15,027 bases of DNA from contig CAJUSS010000088.1 in assembly GCA_910588895.1 (NCBI GenBank), positions 1 through 15,027 of the forward strand. Reading direction: 5' to 3'. The position numbers were made by a program, and so were the translations under genes. Positions 1 through 6,448 of this stretch are shown piece by piece. Source of the DNA: an uncultured Lachnospiraceae bacterium (lineage in GTDB: Bacteria; Bacillota; Clostridia; Lachnospirales; Lachnospiraceae). Below the pieces are notes generated by a model. The model did no database searches. It was given only the letters and a program-made list of their open reading frames with translations, and was not told the DNA's origin. Each line of letters begins with the position of its first letter. Positions within the stretch are counted from its first letter, which is position 1.

Positions 1-24
1 AATGTATCGAAGCAAGGGAATTGA

Positions 25-693
25 TTATCGCCCTACCTGAAGTATATACAAGATCAGCAGATATCCCTTTATCCGCTCTTCCTTTATGCAGCGGTCTATG
101 GCCTGGTCCACTGCTCTTGACAGGTCATATCCTTTCTCCTGGTACCCGCGGATATATCCGATCAACGACGCATAACCATCCAGCACAGGGCATCTATCCA
201 ATAGCTCCTGGTTATAGCCCAGGTTGATGTTCAGGATATGGGCGGTCCACTCATACCCTTCCTTCGGGGCAGCGAATGCGTCGGAAAGGTGCAGATCCTG
301 ACGTTCCGGCACCGGGGCCAGCCCATTATAAAAAACATAGTGATCCGGTGCAGGGATCTTCAAGACCCGCTTTCCATACAGATCCGCTCCTCTGGCTGTC
401 AGTATGCCCTCCATCTCATGGGCATAATAGAGCAGGCCCCTGAGGGGCATGTTCCCGTTCTCCGTGCTCTGGTGCTCCCATAACTCCAGCCGGTCCTGGA
501 ACAGGATCGACACATCATTCTTCCTGTGGATGTAGATCGCGTCTGAGAGAGTGACCACTTCCAAGCCCTCCGTATCCGGATAGGCCGTACCGTTCAAGGC
601 ATTATAGAGAGAAAGGGCGTTCTCCTTATCGGAGAACAGGTCGTGGAAGATCGTATCCTTATGGTTCCGTTGTATGTTCACTTTATCTGGCAT
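25..693 (-). CDS. Rpn family (PD-(D/E)XK) nuclease/transposase-like protein, probably C-terminally truncated
   Basis: This 222-aa protein resembles the Rpn recombination-promoting nuclease / putative transposase family, common in Lachnospiraceae. What is visible: an N-terminal block with D13 and F16 (KDTIFHDLFSD), the segment SDAIYIHRKNDVSILF, and then LELWEHQSTENGNMPLR. The last two look like the acidic and E-x-Q parts of a PD-(D/E)XK core. The start is supported by AAGGAG ending 5 bases before the ATG. A perfect sigma-70 promoter lies upstream. Family members usually run on past the AIDxCIxEG-like helix into a longer charged tail. Here the protein reads RCIKEERIKG and stops after about 17 more residues, so a frameshift or natural truncation is possible. 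It stands alone, with no obvious functional link to the tre genes. Assignment to the family is fairly sure; activity is unknown. Confidence 0.75.
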   Translation of the reverse strand: MPDKVNIQRNHKDTIFHDLFSDKENALSLYNALNGTAYPDTEGLEVVTLSDAIYIHRKNDVSILFQDRLELWEHQSTENGNMPLRGLLYYAHEMEGILTARGADLYGKRVLKIPAPDHYVFYNGLAPVPERQDLHLSDAFAAPKEGYEWTAHILNINLGYNQELLDRCPVLDGYASLIGYIRGYQEKGYDLSRAVDQAIDRCIKEERIKGYLLILYILQVGR

Positions 694-774
694 AGGGGCT
701 CCTTTCCCGTGACGAGCAGACGGCTGTCCTGGTCTTTATCTGGTGGTTAGGGATACCAATAACCATTTTTTTAC

Positions 775-803
775 ATTATAGACTATAAAGTGCCCTATGT
801 CAA
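775..803 (-). promoter_or_regulatory. Sigma-70 promoter of the Rpn-like gene
   Basis: On the minus strand the -35 box TTGACA (798-803) and the -10 box TATAAT (775-780) are separated by exactly 17 bases, a perfect consensus match. Transcription would start near 768 and give a leader of about 75 bases before the ATG at 693. Confidence 0.85.
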
Positions 804-851
804 GCATTTTTACAATTAATGGTGGATCACTTGTGTGGTCATCCTGCTCTA

Positions 852-968
852 TATAGTATATCATCCCTTTTGGGTCCATACAATACGCTAAAATGATAAA
901 CGGCCTGCTCTGCTATCCGTCCGTTGCTATCCACACCCACGCCAGGGGAGTCTTATCGCAGAGATAGG
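852..968 (-). repeat. Degenerate intergenic repeat element, copy A
   Basis: This stretch, starting 23 bases past the treC stop, resembles 7269-7384. The best-conserved part is a 19-mer at 927-945 (18 of 19 identical to 7344-7362), continued by a GAGTC-YTATCGC-GAGATA block to 968. A second conserved block, TATASTATATCAT (852-864), lies exactly 75 bases from the 19-mer in both copies. Read on the minus strand the 19-mer region can fold: TATC (963-966) pairs with GATA (927-930). A promoter-like pair TTGTAT-17-TATACT (855-883) is also kept. The rest is diverged. Origin and function are unknown. Confidence 0.6.
855..883 (-). promoter_or_regulatory. Possible promoter inside intergenic repeat A
   Basis: TTGTAT (878-883) and TATACT (855-860) on the minus strand are 17 bases apart. 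The match to consensus is moderate, but the same arrangement is kept in the other repeat copy at 7272-7300. It would read toward the Rpn-like gene, which already has a better promoter at 775-803. Confidence 0.4.
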
Positions 969-991
969 CCGCGGAGCAACGATCGCACAGC

Positions 992-2785
992 CTACCTCCC
1001 CGCTTTCTCCAGTACCACCACTTCAAATGGCCGCAGACGGATCACGCCCTTTTCTCCGCACAGATCCAGATCTGCATAGTTCCCCAGGATCCTTTCATAT
1101 CCAGACCATCCCCTATCTGTCCCCTTATCCGTCTCCCTGTCTATCCTCTTATCTGTCCTCTTATCTGTCTCCCTATCCGCCTGCATAGATGCTCCTCTTG
1201 CTGTTCTGCCGGATGCCTCGTCTGATTCCCTGGCAGCCTGCTCCCACTCCGCCTTAACACGCTTCTCCCCATCCACCAGATGGGCCAGCACCACCAGCTC
1301 CTGCTCGCCATACCGCCTCCTGTACGCCAACACATCAAGATCTTCCGTTTCAAAAAACTCGATGCTCCCCTCCGAGACCACCGCCTTCTCTCCTCGCAGA
1401 CGGACCAGTTCTTTGTAAAAATGATAGATTGAATCCGGGTCCTCCAGCTGCGCCTCCACATTGATCTGCGGATAGTTGTCCGCCATCCCGATCCACGGCG
1501 TTCCATCCGTAAAACCGCCGTTGGGCCCGGCGGACCACTGCATAGGGGTCCGGCCATTATCTCTGGACCTTGCCGCAAGGATAGCCAGCGCCTCTTCTTC
1601 CGTCTTTCCCCGCTTTAAAAGGATCTGGTGATAGTTCAGACTCTCCACATCCCGATACTGGGAGATCTGACGGAAATGGGGGTTGGTCATCCCGATCTCC
1701 TCCCCCTGGTAGATATAAGGGGTCCCCCGCATCAGATGGATCGCTGCGGCCAGCATCTTGGCTGACTCCTTCCAGTAACGTCCTTCTTCCCCGTACCGGC
1801 TAACGATGCGCGGCTGGTCGTGGTTGCACCAGAACAGCGCGTTCCAGCCATTGGCCTCCTGCATCCGGAGCTGCCAGTCCTCGAAAAGCTTTTTCAATGC
1901 CATCCGGTCCGGTTCTATAAATTCCCATTTATTTCCATTCTTGTAATCCACCTTCAGATGATGGAAATTAAAGCACATAGACAATTCCTTTTCCTTGGGA
2001 TCTGAGTAACGGATACAGGCCTCCAGATGGGTAGCGGACATCTCTCCTGCGGTCACCAGAGTATCGATCCCTGTATCCCGTGTCAGCTCCTTCAAAAATG
2101 CATGGACGTGGGGTCCATCGGAATATAACCGTTTGCCGTCTCCTTCCAGATCATCTTTAAATACCGCCGGCTTGGAGATCAGGTTGATCACATCGAAGCG
2201 AAAGCCCCGCACGCCCTTATCCCTCCAGAAAAGGATCACCTTTTTCAGCTCCTGCCGGACCTTTGGATTTGTCCAATTTAGGTCGGCCTGGGTCACGTCA
2301 AAGAGGTGGAGATACCATTTTCCCAGGGAAGGCACATATTCCCAGGACGGCCCGCCGAATTTGGACTGCCAGTTGGTGGGGAGCCGGTCGGGTGTGCCTT
2401 CCTTAAAAAAGTAGTAGTCCTGATACTCCTCCTCCCCGGCCAATGCCTTCTGGAACCATGGATGGGCGGTGGATGTGTGGTTAAAGACCATGTCCAGCAT
2501 CACGCCCATCCCTCTCTTATCGCTCTCCGCGATCAGCTCCTCCATATCCGCCATGGTCCCCACCTGGGGATCCACGGCGCAGTAGTCGGCTACGTCATAG
2601 CCATTGTCATTTTGGGGCGAGGGGTATACGGGGGTCAGCCAGAGATAGGACACGCCCAGCTCCTTCAGATAGTCCAGCTTCCCGATGATCCCCCGCAGAT
2701 CGCCCAGCCCGTCCCCGTCACTATCCATAAAAGATCTTGGATAGATCTGATAGATCACTTTATCTTTAAATACTTCCATTTCCAT
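992..2785 (-). CDS. treC: Trehalose-6-phosphate hydrolase (alpha,alpha-phosphotrehalase), GH13
   Basis: Cytoplasmic GH13 enzyme that splits trehalose-6-phosphate into glucose and glucose-6-phosphate. All four GH13 regions are present: DMVFNH (D98, H103), GFRFD with nucleophile D198, TAGE with acid/base E248, and NHD (H322, D323). The segments FNFHHLKVDY (272-281), GTPYIYQGEEIGMTNPHF and SRDNGRTPMQW match phosphotrehalases such as E. coli TreC rather than generic oligo-1,6-glucosidases. The gene lies 8 bases after the treP stop, and its AGGAGG (2789-2794) overlaps that stop. The ATG at 2785 is only 3 bases from AGGAGG. The in-frame ATG at 2779, 9 bases away, may be the real start (595 aa). At 597 aa it is about 36 residues longer than B. 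subtilis TreA (561 aa). The excess is a charged insert around residues 518-559 containing a four-residue tandem repeat. The key residues are intact, so it is probably active. Confidence 0.95.
   Translation of the reverse strand: MEMEVFKDKVIYQIYPRSFMDSDGDGLGDLRGIIGKLDYLKELGVSYLWLTPVYPSPQNDNGYDVADYCAVDPQVGTMADMEELIAESDKRGMGVMLDMVFNHTSTAHPWFQKALAGEEEYQDYYFFKEGTPDRLPTNWQSKFGGPSWEYVPSLGKWYLHLFDVTQADLNWTNPKVRQELKKVILFWRDKGVRGFRFDVINLISKPAVFKDDLEGDGKRLYSDGPHVHAFLKELTRDTGIDTLVTAGEMSATHLEACIRYSDPKEKELSMCFNFHHLKVDYKNGNKWEFIEPDRMALKKLFEDWQLRMQEANGWNALFWCNHDQPRIVSRYGEEGRYWKESAKMLAAAIHLMRGTPYIYQGEEIGMTNPHFRQISQYRDVESLNYHQILLKRGKTEEEALAILAARSRDNGRTPMQWSAGPNGGFTDGTPWIGMADNYPQINVEAQLEDPDSIYHFYKELVRLRGEKAVVSEGSIEFFETEDLDVLAYRRRYGEQELVVLAHLVDGEKRVKAEWEQAARESDEASGRTARGASMQADRETDKRTDKRIDRETDKGTDRGWSGYERILGNYADLDLCGEKGVIRLRPFEVVVLEKAGR
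1114..1185 (-). repeat. 12-bp in-frame tandem repeat inside treC
   Basis: Six consecutive 12-base units begin at 1114, 1126, 1138, 1150, 1162 and 1174. The plus-strand consensus is TATCTGTCYYCY; the last unit is degenerate. Each unit encodes four residues of the type D-[KR]-x-T on the minus strand, giving a hydrophilic stretch at about residues 537-558 of TreC near its C-terminal beta domain. Because the unit is a multiple of three, copy-number change would keep the frame. Confidence 0.85.
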
Positions 2786-2793
2786 TCTCCTCC

Positions 2794-4779
2794 TTATCGA
2801 TCATCCACACGATCTAGTGCTCCATCCTGCTTGCAGGTCATGATCACCGTCTCTTTTTCTACCACATCCATCCCCGTATGAAACTGGATATTTCCGACAT
2901 TCCCTTCATTGGGGATCACACAGATGGTCACATCTCTGTGCCCTGCCGCCCGGATCTTCTCCCGGTCGAACTGCAGGAGAGGATCCCCGGCTTTGACTTT
3001 CTGGCCTAGCTTTACCCGATAGGAAAATCCGTCTCCCTTCATATCCACTGTATCCAGACCTACATGCATCAAGAGCTCCATGCCGTTTGCCAGCTTTAAC
3101 CCACAGGCATGGCGGGAATCCTCCATCAGCGCTGCCACCTCTCCGTCTGCCGGAGCATAGACCACATCATCCGTCGGCTGGATCGCCATCCCTTTCCCGA
3201 GGATCCCGGCAGAGAACACACCGTCTCCTACTTCTTCGAGAGCGATGGCCTTCCCCCGCAAAAATGCAACAAACTCTCCACTTTTAGACACTTTTTCATC
3301 TATATCTGCATGATATCCCCTACTGATCATGGTCTCTTCCCCGTTTTCTCTTATATTTCCCTCCACATCAGCCAGCTTTTTCTTCCCAACGATGGTCGTC
3401 AGCGCAAACGGCACGGCCGCCGCGATCGCCATGCACACCGCAAAGCTGCCCATAGAGGCCGGGCGGATGGAGAGGATCCCGGGAAGACCGCCCACACCGA
3501 TCGCATTTGCCGTGGTAGAAGTCGCTACACAGACCACTGCCGCGATCCCGGAGCCGATCATCCCGCACACAAAGGGGAATCCCTGCTTTAGGTTCACACC
3601 AAAGATCGCCGGTTCCGTGACGCCGAGATAACAGGAGACGCAGGCCGGTACATTGACCTCCTGAGCCTGGGCATCCTTTTTCTGGAGCGCGATCATCCCT
3701 AAGACCGCAGAACCCTGGGCGATATTGGACAGCGCGATCATGGGCCACAGCATGGTGCCGCCGTAATCCGCGATCAGCTGCAGGTCGATGGCATTGGACA
3801 TGTGATGGAGGCCGGTGATCACCAGAGGAGCGTAGATCAGACCAAAGACCGCGCCGAAGACCACCTTAAAGGAACCGGTGATCCCCCCATAGACCACCGC
3901 CGAAACTGCAGATCCGATCTTCCAGCCGATCGGTCCCAGCACGAAATGGGAGGCCATGACCGCCAGCAGGAGGCTGAAAAAGGGGACCACGATCATGGAG
4001 ACCGCCTGAGGTGTGATCTTTCGGAAAAACTTTTCCAGATAGACCAATGTGAACGCCGCCAATATCGCCGGGATCACCTGGGCCTGGTAGCCGATCATGT
4101 TCACCTGGATAAAGCCAAAGTCCCATTTGGGGATATCCGCCGCCGCAGTACCGGCTACCGCGTAAGCGTTCAGCAGCTGGCCGGACACCAGGGTAAGCCC
4201 CAGGACGATCCCCAGCATCTGGGTAGTCCCCATCTTTTTCGTCACCGACCAGCAGATCCCTACAGGCAGCATATGGAACACCGCCTCGCCGATCAGCCAT
4301 AAAAAGCTGTCGATCCCTGCCCAAAAGACACTGATATCGCAAAGGGTCTTGGTGCCGTTTTCAAAGAGATACAGACTGTCGATACAGTTGCGGAAGCCTA
4401 AGATCAGACCTCCCGTGATGATCGCCGGGATCAGCGGCGCGAAGATCTCCGCCAGCGCGGTGACGATCCTCTGCAGCACGTTCTGGTTCTTCTTCGCCGC
4501 CTGCTTTACCGCATCCCTGGACACGCCCTCGATCCCGGCTACAGCGATAAGATCATTGTAAAACTCCGATACCGTGTTCCCGATGATCACCTGGAACTGG
4601 CCGGACTGGGTGAAGCTCCCCTTCACCACCTTCATCGCCTCGATGGCCTTGATATCCGCTTTCGACGGATCTACCAGAGCAAACCGCATCCTGGTCATAC
4701 AATGTGAGACTGCCGCTATGTTCTCCCTGCCTCCGACCAGGCCCAGCAGCTCTTTCGAGTCCTCTGCATACTTACCCAT
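2794..4779 (-). CDS. treP: Trehalose-specific PTS enzyme EIIBCA
   Basis: Membrane permease that imports trehalose and phosphorylates it to trehalose-6-phosphate. At 661 aa it contains EIIB (about 1-80, phospho-cysteine C27 in HCMTRMRF), EIIC (about 95-465, with TGLHHMSNAID and the GVTEPAIFGV signature at 386-395), and a C-terminal Crr-like EIIA (about 505-661, with H557 in SRHACG and H572 in LLMHVGLDTV). B. subtilis TreP (about 470 aa) lacks EIIA, so this protein carries its own IIA. The start at 4779 is chosen because GGAGGAG (4786-4792) sits 6 bases upstream and the protein begins at MGKYAEDSKELLGLVGG, the usual EIIB start. An in-frame ATG at 4854 would add 25 residues coded by the tandem-repeat leader. 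It heads the operon with treC. Trehalose rather than sucrose or another glucoside is inferred from the phosphotrehalase and TreR neighbours. Confidence 0.93.
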   Translation of the reverse strand: MGKYAEDSKELLGLVGGRENIAAVSHCMTRMRFALVDPSKADIKAIEAMKVVKGSFTQSGQFQVIIGNTVSEFYNDLIAVAGIEGVSRDAVKQAAKKNQNVLQRIVTALAEIFAPLIPAIITGGLILGFRNCIDSLYLFENGTKTLCDISVFWAGIDSFLWLIGEAVFHMLPVGICWSVTKKMGTTQMLGIVLGLTLVSGQLLNAYAVAGTAAADIPKWDFGFIQVNMIGYQAQVIPAILAAFTLVYLEKFFRKITPQAVSMIVVPFFSLLLAVMASHFVLGPIGWKIGSAVSAVVYGGITGSFKVVFGAVFGLIYAPLVITGLHHMSNAIDLQLIADYGGTMLWPMIALSNIAQGSAVLGMIALQKKDAQAQEVNVPACVSCYLGVTEPAIFGVNLKQGFPFVCGMIGSGIAAVVCVATSTTANAIGVGGLPGILSIRPASMGSFAVCMAIAAAVPFALTTIVGKKKLADVEGNIRENGEETMISRGYHADIDEKVSKSGEFVAFLRGKAIALEEVGDGVFSAGILGKGMAIQPTDDVVYAPADGEVAALMEDSRHACGLKLANGMELLMHVGLDTVDMKGDGFSYRVKLGQKVKAGDPLLQFDREKIRAAGHRDVTICVIPNEGNVGNIQFHTGMDVVEKETVIMTCKQDGALDRVDDR

Positions 4780-4785
4780 GTGTCG

Positions 4786-4792
4786 CTCCTCC
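4786..4792 (-). promoter_or_regulatory. Ribosome binding site fixing the treP start
   Basis: GGAGGAG on the minus strand, 6 bases before the ATG at 4779. It favours this start over the in-frame ATG at 4854, which would put the tandem-repeat leader into the protein. Confidence 0.8.
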
Positions 4793-4804
4793 ATTTCTTT
4801 TTTC

Positions 4805-4900
4805 GCATCCGCATCTGTCCAGCTTGGCCGTCCGCGCTGTTTTTGCATCCGCATCTGTCCAGCTTGGTCGTCCGCGCTGTTTTTGCATCCGCATCTGTCC
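4805..4900 (-). repeat. 40-bp tandem repeat in the treP leader (2.4 copies)
   Basis: Units at 4805-4844 and 4845-4884 are identical except for one base (C at 4829, T at 4869). A third partial unit at 4885-4900 matches the first 16 bases. The repeat lies in the untranslated leader between the treP promoter and its ribosome binding site. The unit length is not a multiple of three, which argues that it is noncoding. Confidence 0.95.
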
Positions 4901-4928
4901 GGATCAACTTATAGTTCCGCTCGTTCTA

Positions 4929-4944
4929 ACTTGTTTAAACATGT
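4929..4944. promoter_or_regulatory. TreR operator 1 (putative)
   Basis: ACTTGTTTAAACATGT is a palindrome centred on TTTAAA with one mismatched pair. It lies just downstream of the treP -10 box, covering the expected transcription start region. It is one of three near-identical sites in the treP-treR interval; binding by TreR is inferred from position. Confidence 0.75.
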
Positions 4945-4953
4945 TATGCATTA

Positions 4954-4982
4954 CTTATATCGCACTTGTTTAAACATGTCAA
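4954..4982 (-). promoter_or_regulatory. treP-treC operon promoter
   Basis: On the minus strand TTGACA (4977-4982) and TATAAG (4954-4959) are separated by 17 bases. The spacer is almost entirely occupied by operator 2, so repressor bound there would block RNA polymerase directly. The leader to the treP ATG is about 170 bases and includes the 40-bp repeats. Confidence 0.88.
4964..4979. promoter_or_regulatory. TreR operator 2 (putative), inside the treP promoter spacer
   Basis: ACTTGTTTAAACATGT, identical to operator 1, with centres 35 bases apart. It overlaps the edge of the -35 box and fills the spacer of the treP promoter. Confidence 0.8.
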
Positions 4983-4995
4983 TCTCTTTTTTAAA

Positions 4996-5011
4996 ATTTG
5001 TTTAAACAAGT
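4996..5011. promoter_or_regulatory. TreR operator 3 (putative), between the divergent promoters
   Basis: ATTTGTTTAAACAAGT is a palindrome with one mismatched outer pair, 32 bases (centre to centre) from operator 2. It lies upstream of both the treP -35 box and the treR -35 box, so it could serve both promoters or support looping and cooperative binding. Confidence 0.75.
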
Positions 5012-5024
5012 TTGCGATCTTCCC

Positions 5025-5052
5025 TTGACTTTGCCGGGTCACGTCTTATAAT
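5025..5052 (+). promoter_or_regulatory. treR promoter
   Basis: TTGACT (5025-5030) and TATAAT (5047-5052) are separated by 16 bases on the plus strand. The resulting leader of about 135 bases (to 5195) shows no recognisable regulatory element apart from the AAGGAG at 5181-5186 before treR. Confidence 0.75.
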
Positions 5053-5195
5053 CTATAGTAGGATCGATGACCACTTTTTTACAGCTATACCGATCGGTCC
5101 GCTGCTGAAACGTAACGTCCGATAAACGCAGGATACGATCAAGATGATATGTAAGTGTAAGACTGCCTGAACCGATAGAAAAGGAGTGGACGACC

Positions 5196-5924
5196 ATGCC
5201 TAAAAGCAAATACGACACCATCTACAAAGACTTAAAACAAAAGATCGAGGCCAACGACCTCCCCTACCAGGAGCTGCTCCCCTCAGAGAACGCCTTGGTC
5301 CAGACCTACGACTGCTCCAGGAACACGGTCCGCCGCGCGATCAGCCGTCTGGTCACCGACGGCTATGTACAGACTATGCAGGGAAAAGGAGTCCGCAACA
5401 TCTACCGCCCCACCCAGCAGGCCGCCTTCACCATGGGCGAGATCGAGACCTTTCGGGAATCCGCTGTCCGCAACGGCCGTGTCCCCTCCACCAAGGTCCT
5501 GCTGTTCACGGAGCTGACCACGGACGACCAGCTGGCACAAAAGACCAGCTTCCCTGCAGGAGCCCCGATCTATTATATCCAGCGCCTCCACTACCTGGAC
5601 CAGATGCCCCTGATCATCAACCACAACTATTTTTTAAAAGACTGCGTCCCCGGCCTCACCCGAGAGATCGCGGAGACCTCCATCTACCGCTATCTGGAGC
5701 AGGATCTGCACATGACCATCGTAAACAGCCGCCGTGTCATGACGGTGGAGAAGATCACCGAGATCGACGAGAGCTATCTGGACTTAGATCCGGAGGAATA
5801 CAATTGTATGGCCGTGATCAGCAGCTACACCTACAACAGCGATGGGATCATGTTCGAGTTCACCCAGTCCAGGCACCGCCCGGACCATTTCCAGTTCCGG
5901 GACAATGCCGTGCGCAGGGTTTGA
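5196..5924 (+). CDS. treR: GntR/HutC-family trehalose operon repressor
   Basis: DNA-binding repressor of 242 aa, close to the roughly 238-aa size of B. subtilis TreR. Residues 1-70 form a winged helix-turn-helix: LLPSENALVQTYDCSRNTVR is the typical GntR turn, followed by AISRLVTDGYVQTMQGKG. Residues about 85-235 form a UTRA effector-binding domain, in which GAPIYYIQRLHYLDQMPLI, SIYRYLEQ and the EFTQSRHRPD end are characteristic. The known effector of TreR homologues is trehalose-6-phosphate; it is assumed here from family and context. AAGGAG (5181-5186) lies 9 bases before the ATG. The gene is divergent from treP-treC, with three palindromic operators between, and ends at the bidirectional terminator at 5976-6003. 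Confidence 0.92.
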   Translation: MPKSKYDTIYKDLKQKIEANDLPYQELLPSENALVQTYDCSRNTVRRAISRLVTDGYVQTMQGKGVRNIYRPTQQAAFTMGEIETFRESAVRNGRVPSTKVLLFTELTTDDQLAQKTSFPAGAPIYYIQRLHYLDQMPLIINHNYFLKDCVPGLTREIAETSIYRYLEQDLHMTIVNSRRVMTVEKITEIDESYLDLDPEEYNCMAVISSYTYNSDGIMFEFTQSRHRPDHFQFRDNAVRRV

Positions 5925-5975
5925 CCGAGGGCGGCCCAGAGAGACCGCAGCACCGGGCTGTGATCAGGCATAAGA

Positions 5976-6012
5976 AAAACCCAGACCTTTCGGTCCGGGT
6001 TTTCTTTCTTTA
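5976..6012. terminator. Bidirectional intrinsic terminator between treR and the ABM gene
   Basis: The arms 5976-5987 and 5992-6003 form a 12-pair stem closed by a four-base loop, followed on the plus strand by a T-rich run (TTTTCTTTCTTT). On the plus strand one internal A:C pair is mismatched. On the minus strand that pair becomes G:U, the loop becomes GAAA (a GNRA tetraloop), and the stem is followed by TTTTTC. It can therefore serve both convergent genes, and looks stronger for the minus-strand one. Confidence 0.85.
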
Positions 6013-6048
6013 TGATATCTTGCACCACTGCGGCGATCCTCTGGATCC

Positions 6049-6381
6049 CTACTCCTTGATAAAGCGGCTGTCCGTCTCCGGTATCCCGTCTGTATCTGCC
6101 AGATACCTCTCCACCTTCATGTGCAGGTCGTACTTTTCCCGCAGCTCTGCGATCTTTGCCATCATAGGGGAAGCATGGTGCCTGTCGATGGCCTGCTGGT
6201 CTTCCCACTCATCGATCAGCAATACAGTCTCCGGATCTGCCATGGGCAGAAAATAGGCATACCTTAGGTTTCCTTCCTCCCGGCGGATCGCTGCCGCAGT
6301 CTTACTGCTCTCCATCTCCTCCGCAAACCTGCGGGCCGCCCCATCTTTTCCTGTATAATAGATATTTACGGTAACGCTCAT
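6049..6381 (-). CDS. Antibiotic biosynthesis monooxygenase (ABM/YgiN-like) fold protein
   Basis: A 110-aa protein with the small dimeric alpha/beta-barrel ABM fold. What is visible: MSVTVNIYYTGKDGAARRFAEEM at the start, followed by REEGNLRYAYFLPMADPETVLLIDEWEDQQAIDRHHASPMM, which contains the family's E-G-x-L-x-Y and E-x-W-x-x-x-x-A-x-x-x-H pattern. Members include quinol monooxygenases and many uncharacterised proteins, so the substrate cannot be told. The ATG at 6381 is preferred over a GTG at 6417 because it begins at the conserved first strand and gives a typical family length, but the ribosome binding site (GGATGG, close upstream) is weak. It follows the cyclase gene by 67 bases on the same strand and is probably co-transcribed with it. 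Confidence 0.8.
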   Translation of the reverse strand: MSVTVNIYYTGKDGAARRFAEEMESSKTAAAIRREEGNLRYAYFLPMADPETVLLIDEWEDQQAIDRHHASPMMAKIAELREKYDLHMKVERYLADTDGIPETDSRFIKE

Positions 6382-6448
6382 CACACCATCCATCCTTTCC
6401 GGTATACTCCCGGCCACTCTGCTCTGCCAGATCTGCGCTCCTGTCGGA

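Noticed and set aside
2306..2881. Plus-strand open frame of 191 codons opposite treC
   Set aside because: It is antisense to the conserved phosphotrehalase and treP ends and lacks a recognisable domain; a shadow frame.
4780..4854. Longer treP reading from the ATG at 4854
   Set aside because: It is encoded in the tandem-repeat leader, and the ATG at 4779 has an ideal ribosome binding site and matches the EIIB start.
4805..4900. Possible CRISPR repeat
   Set aside because: The units are directly adjacent without unique spacers, and no cas genes are present.
5103..5118. Possible CcpA (cre) site in the treR leader
   Set aside because: The TGAAACGTAACG stretch has the wrong internal spacing for the cre consensus.
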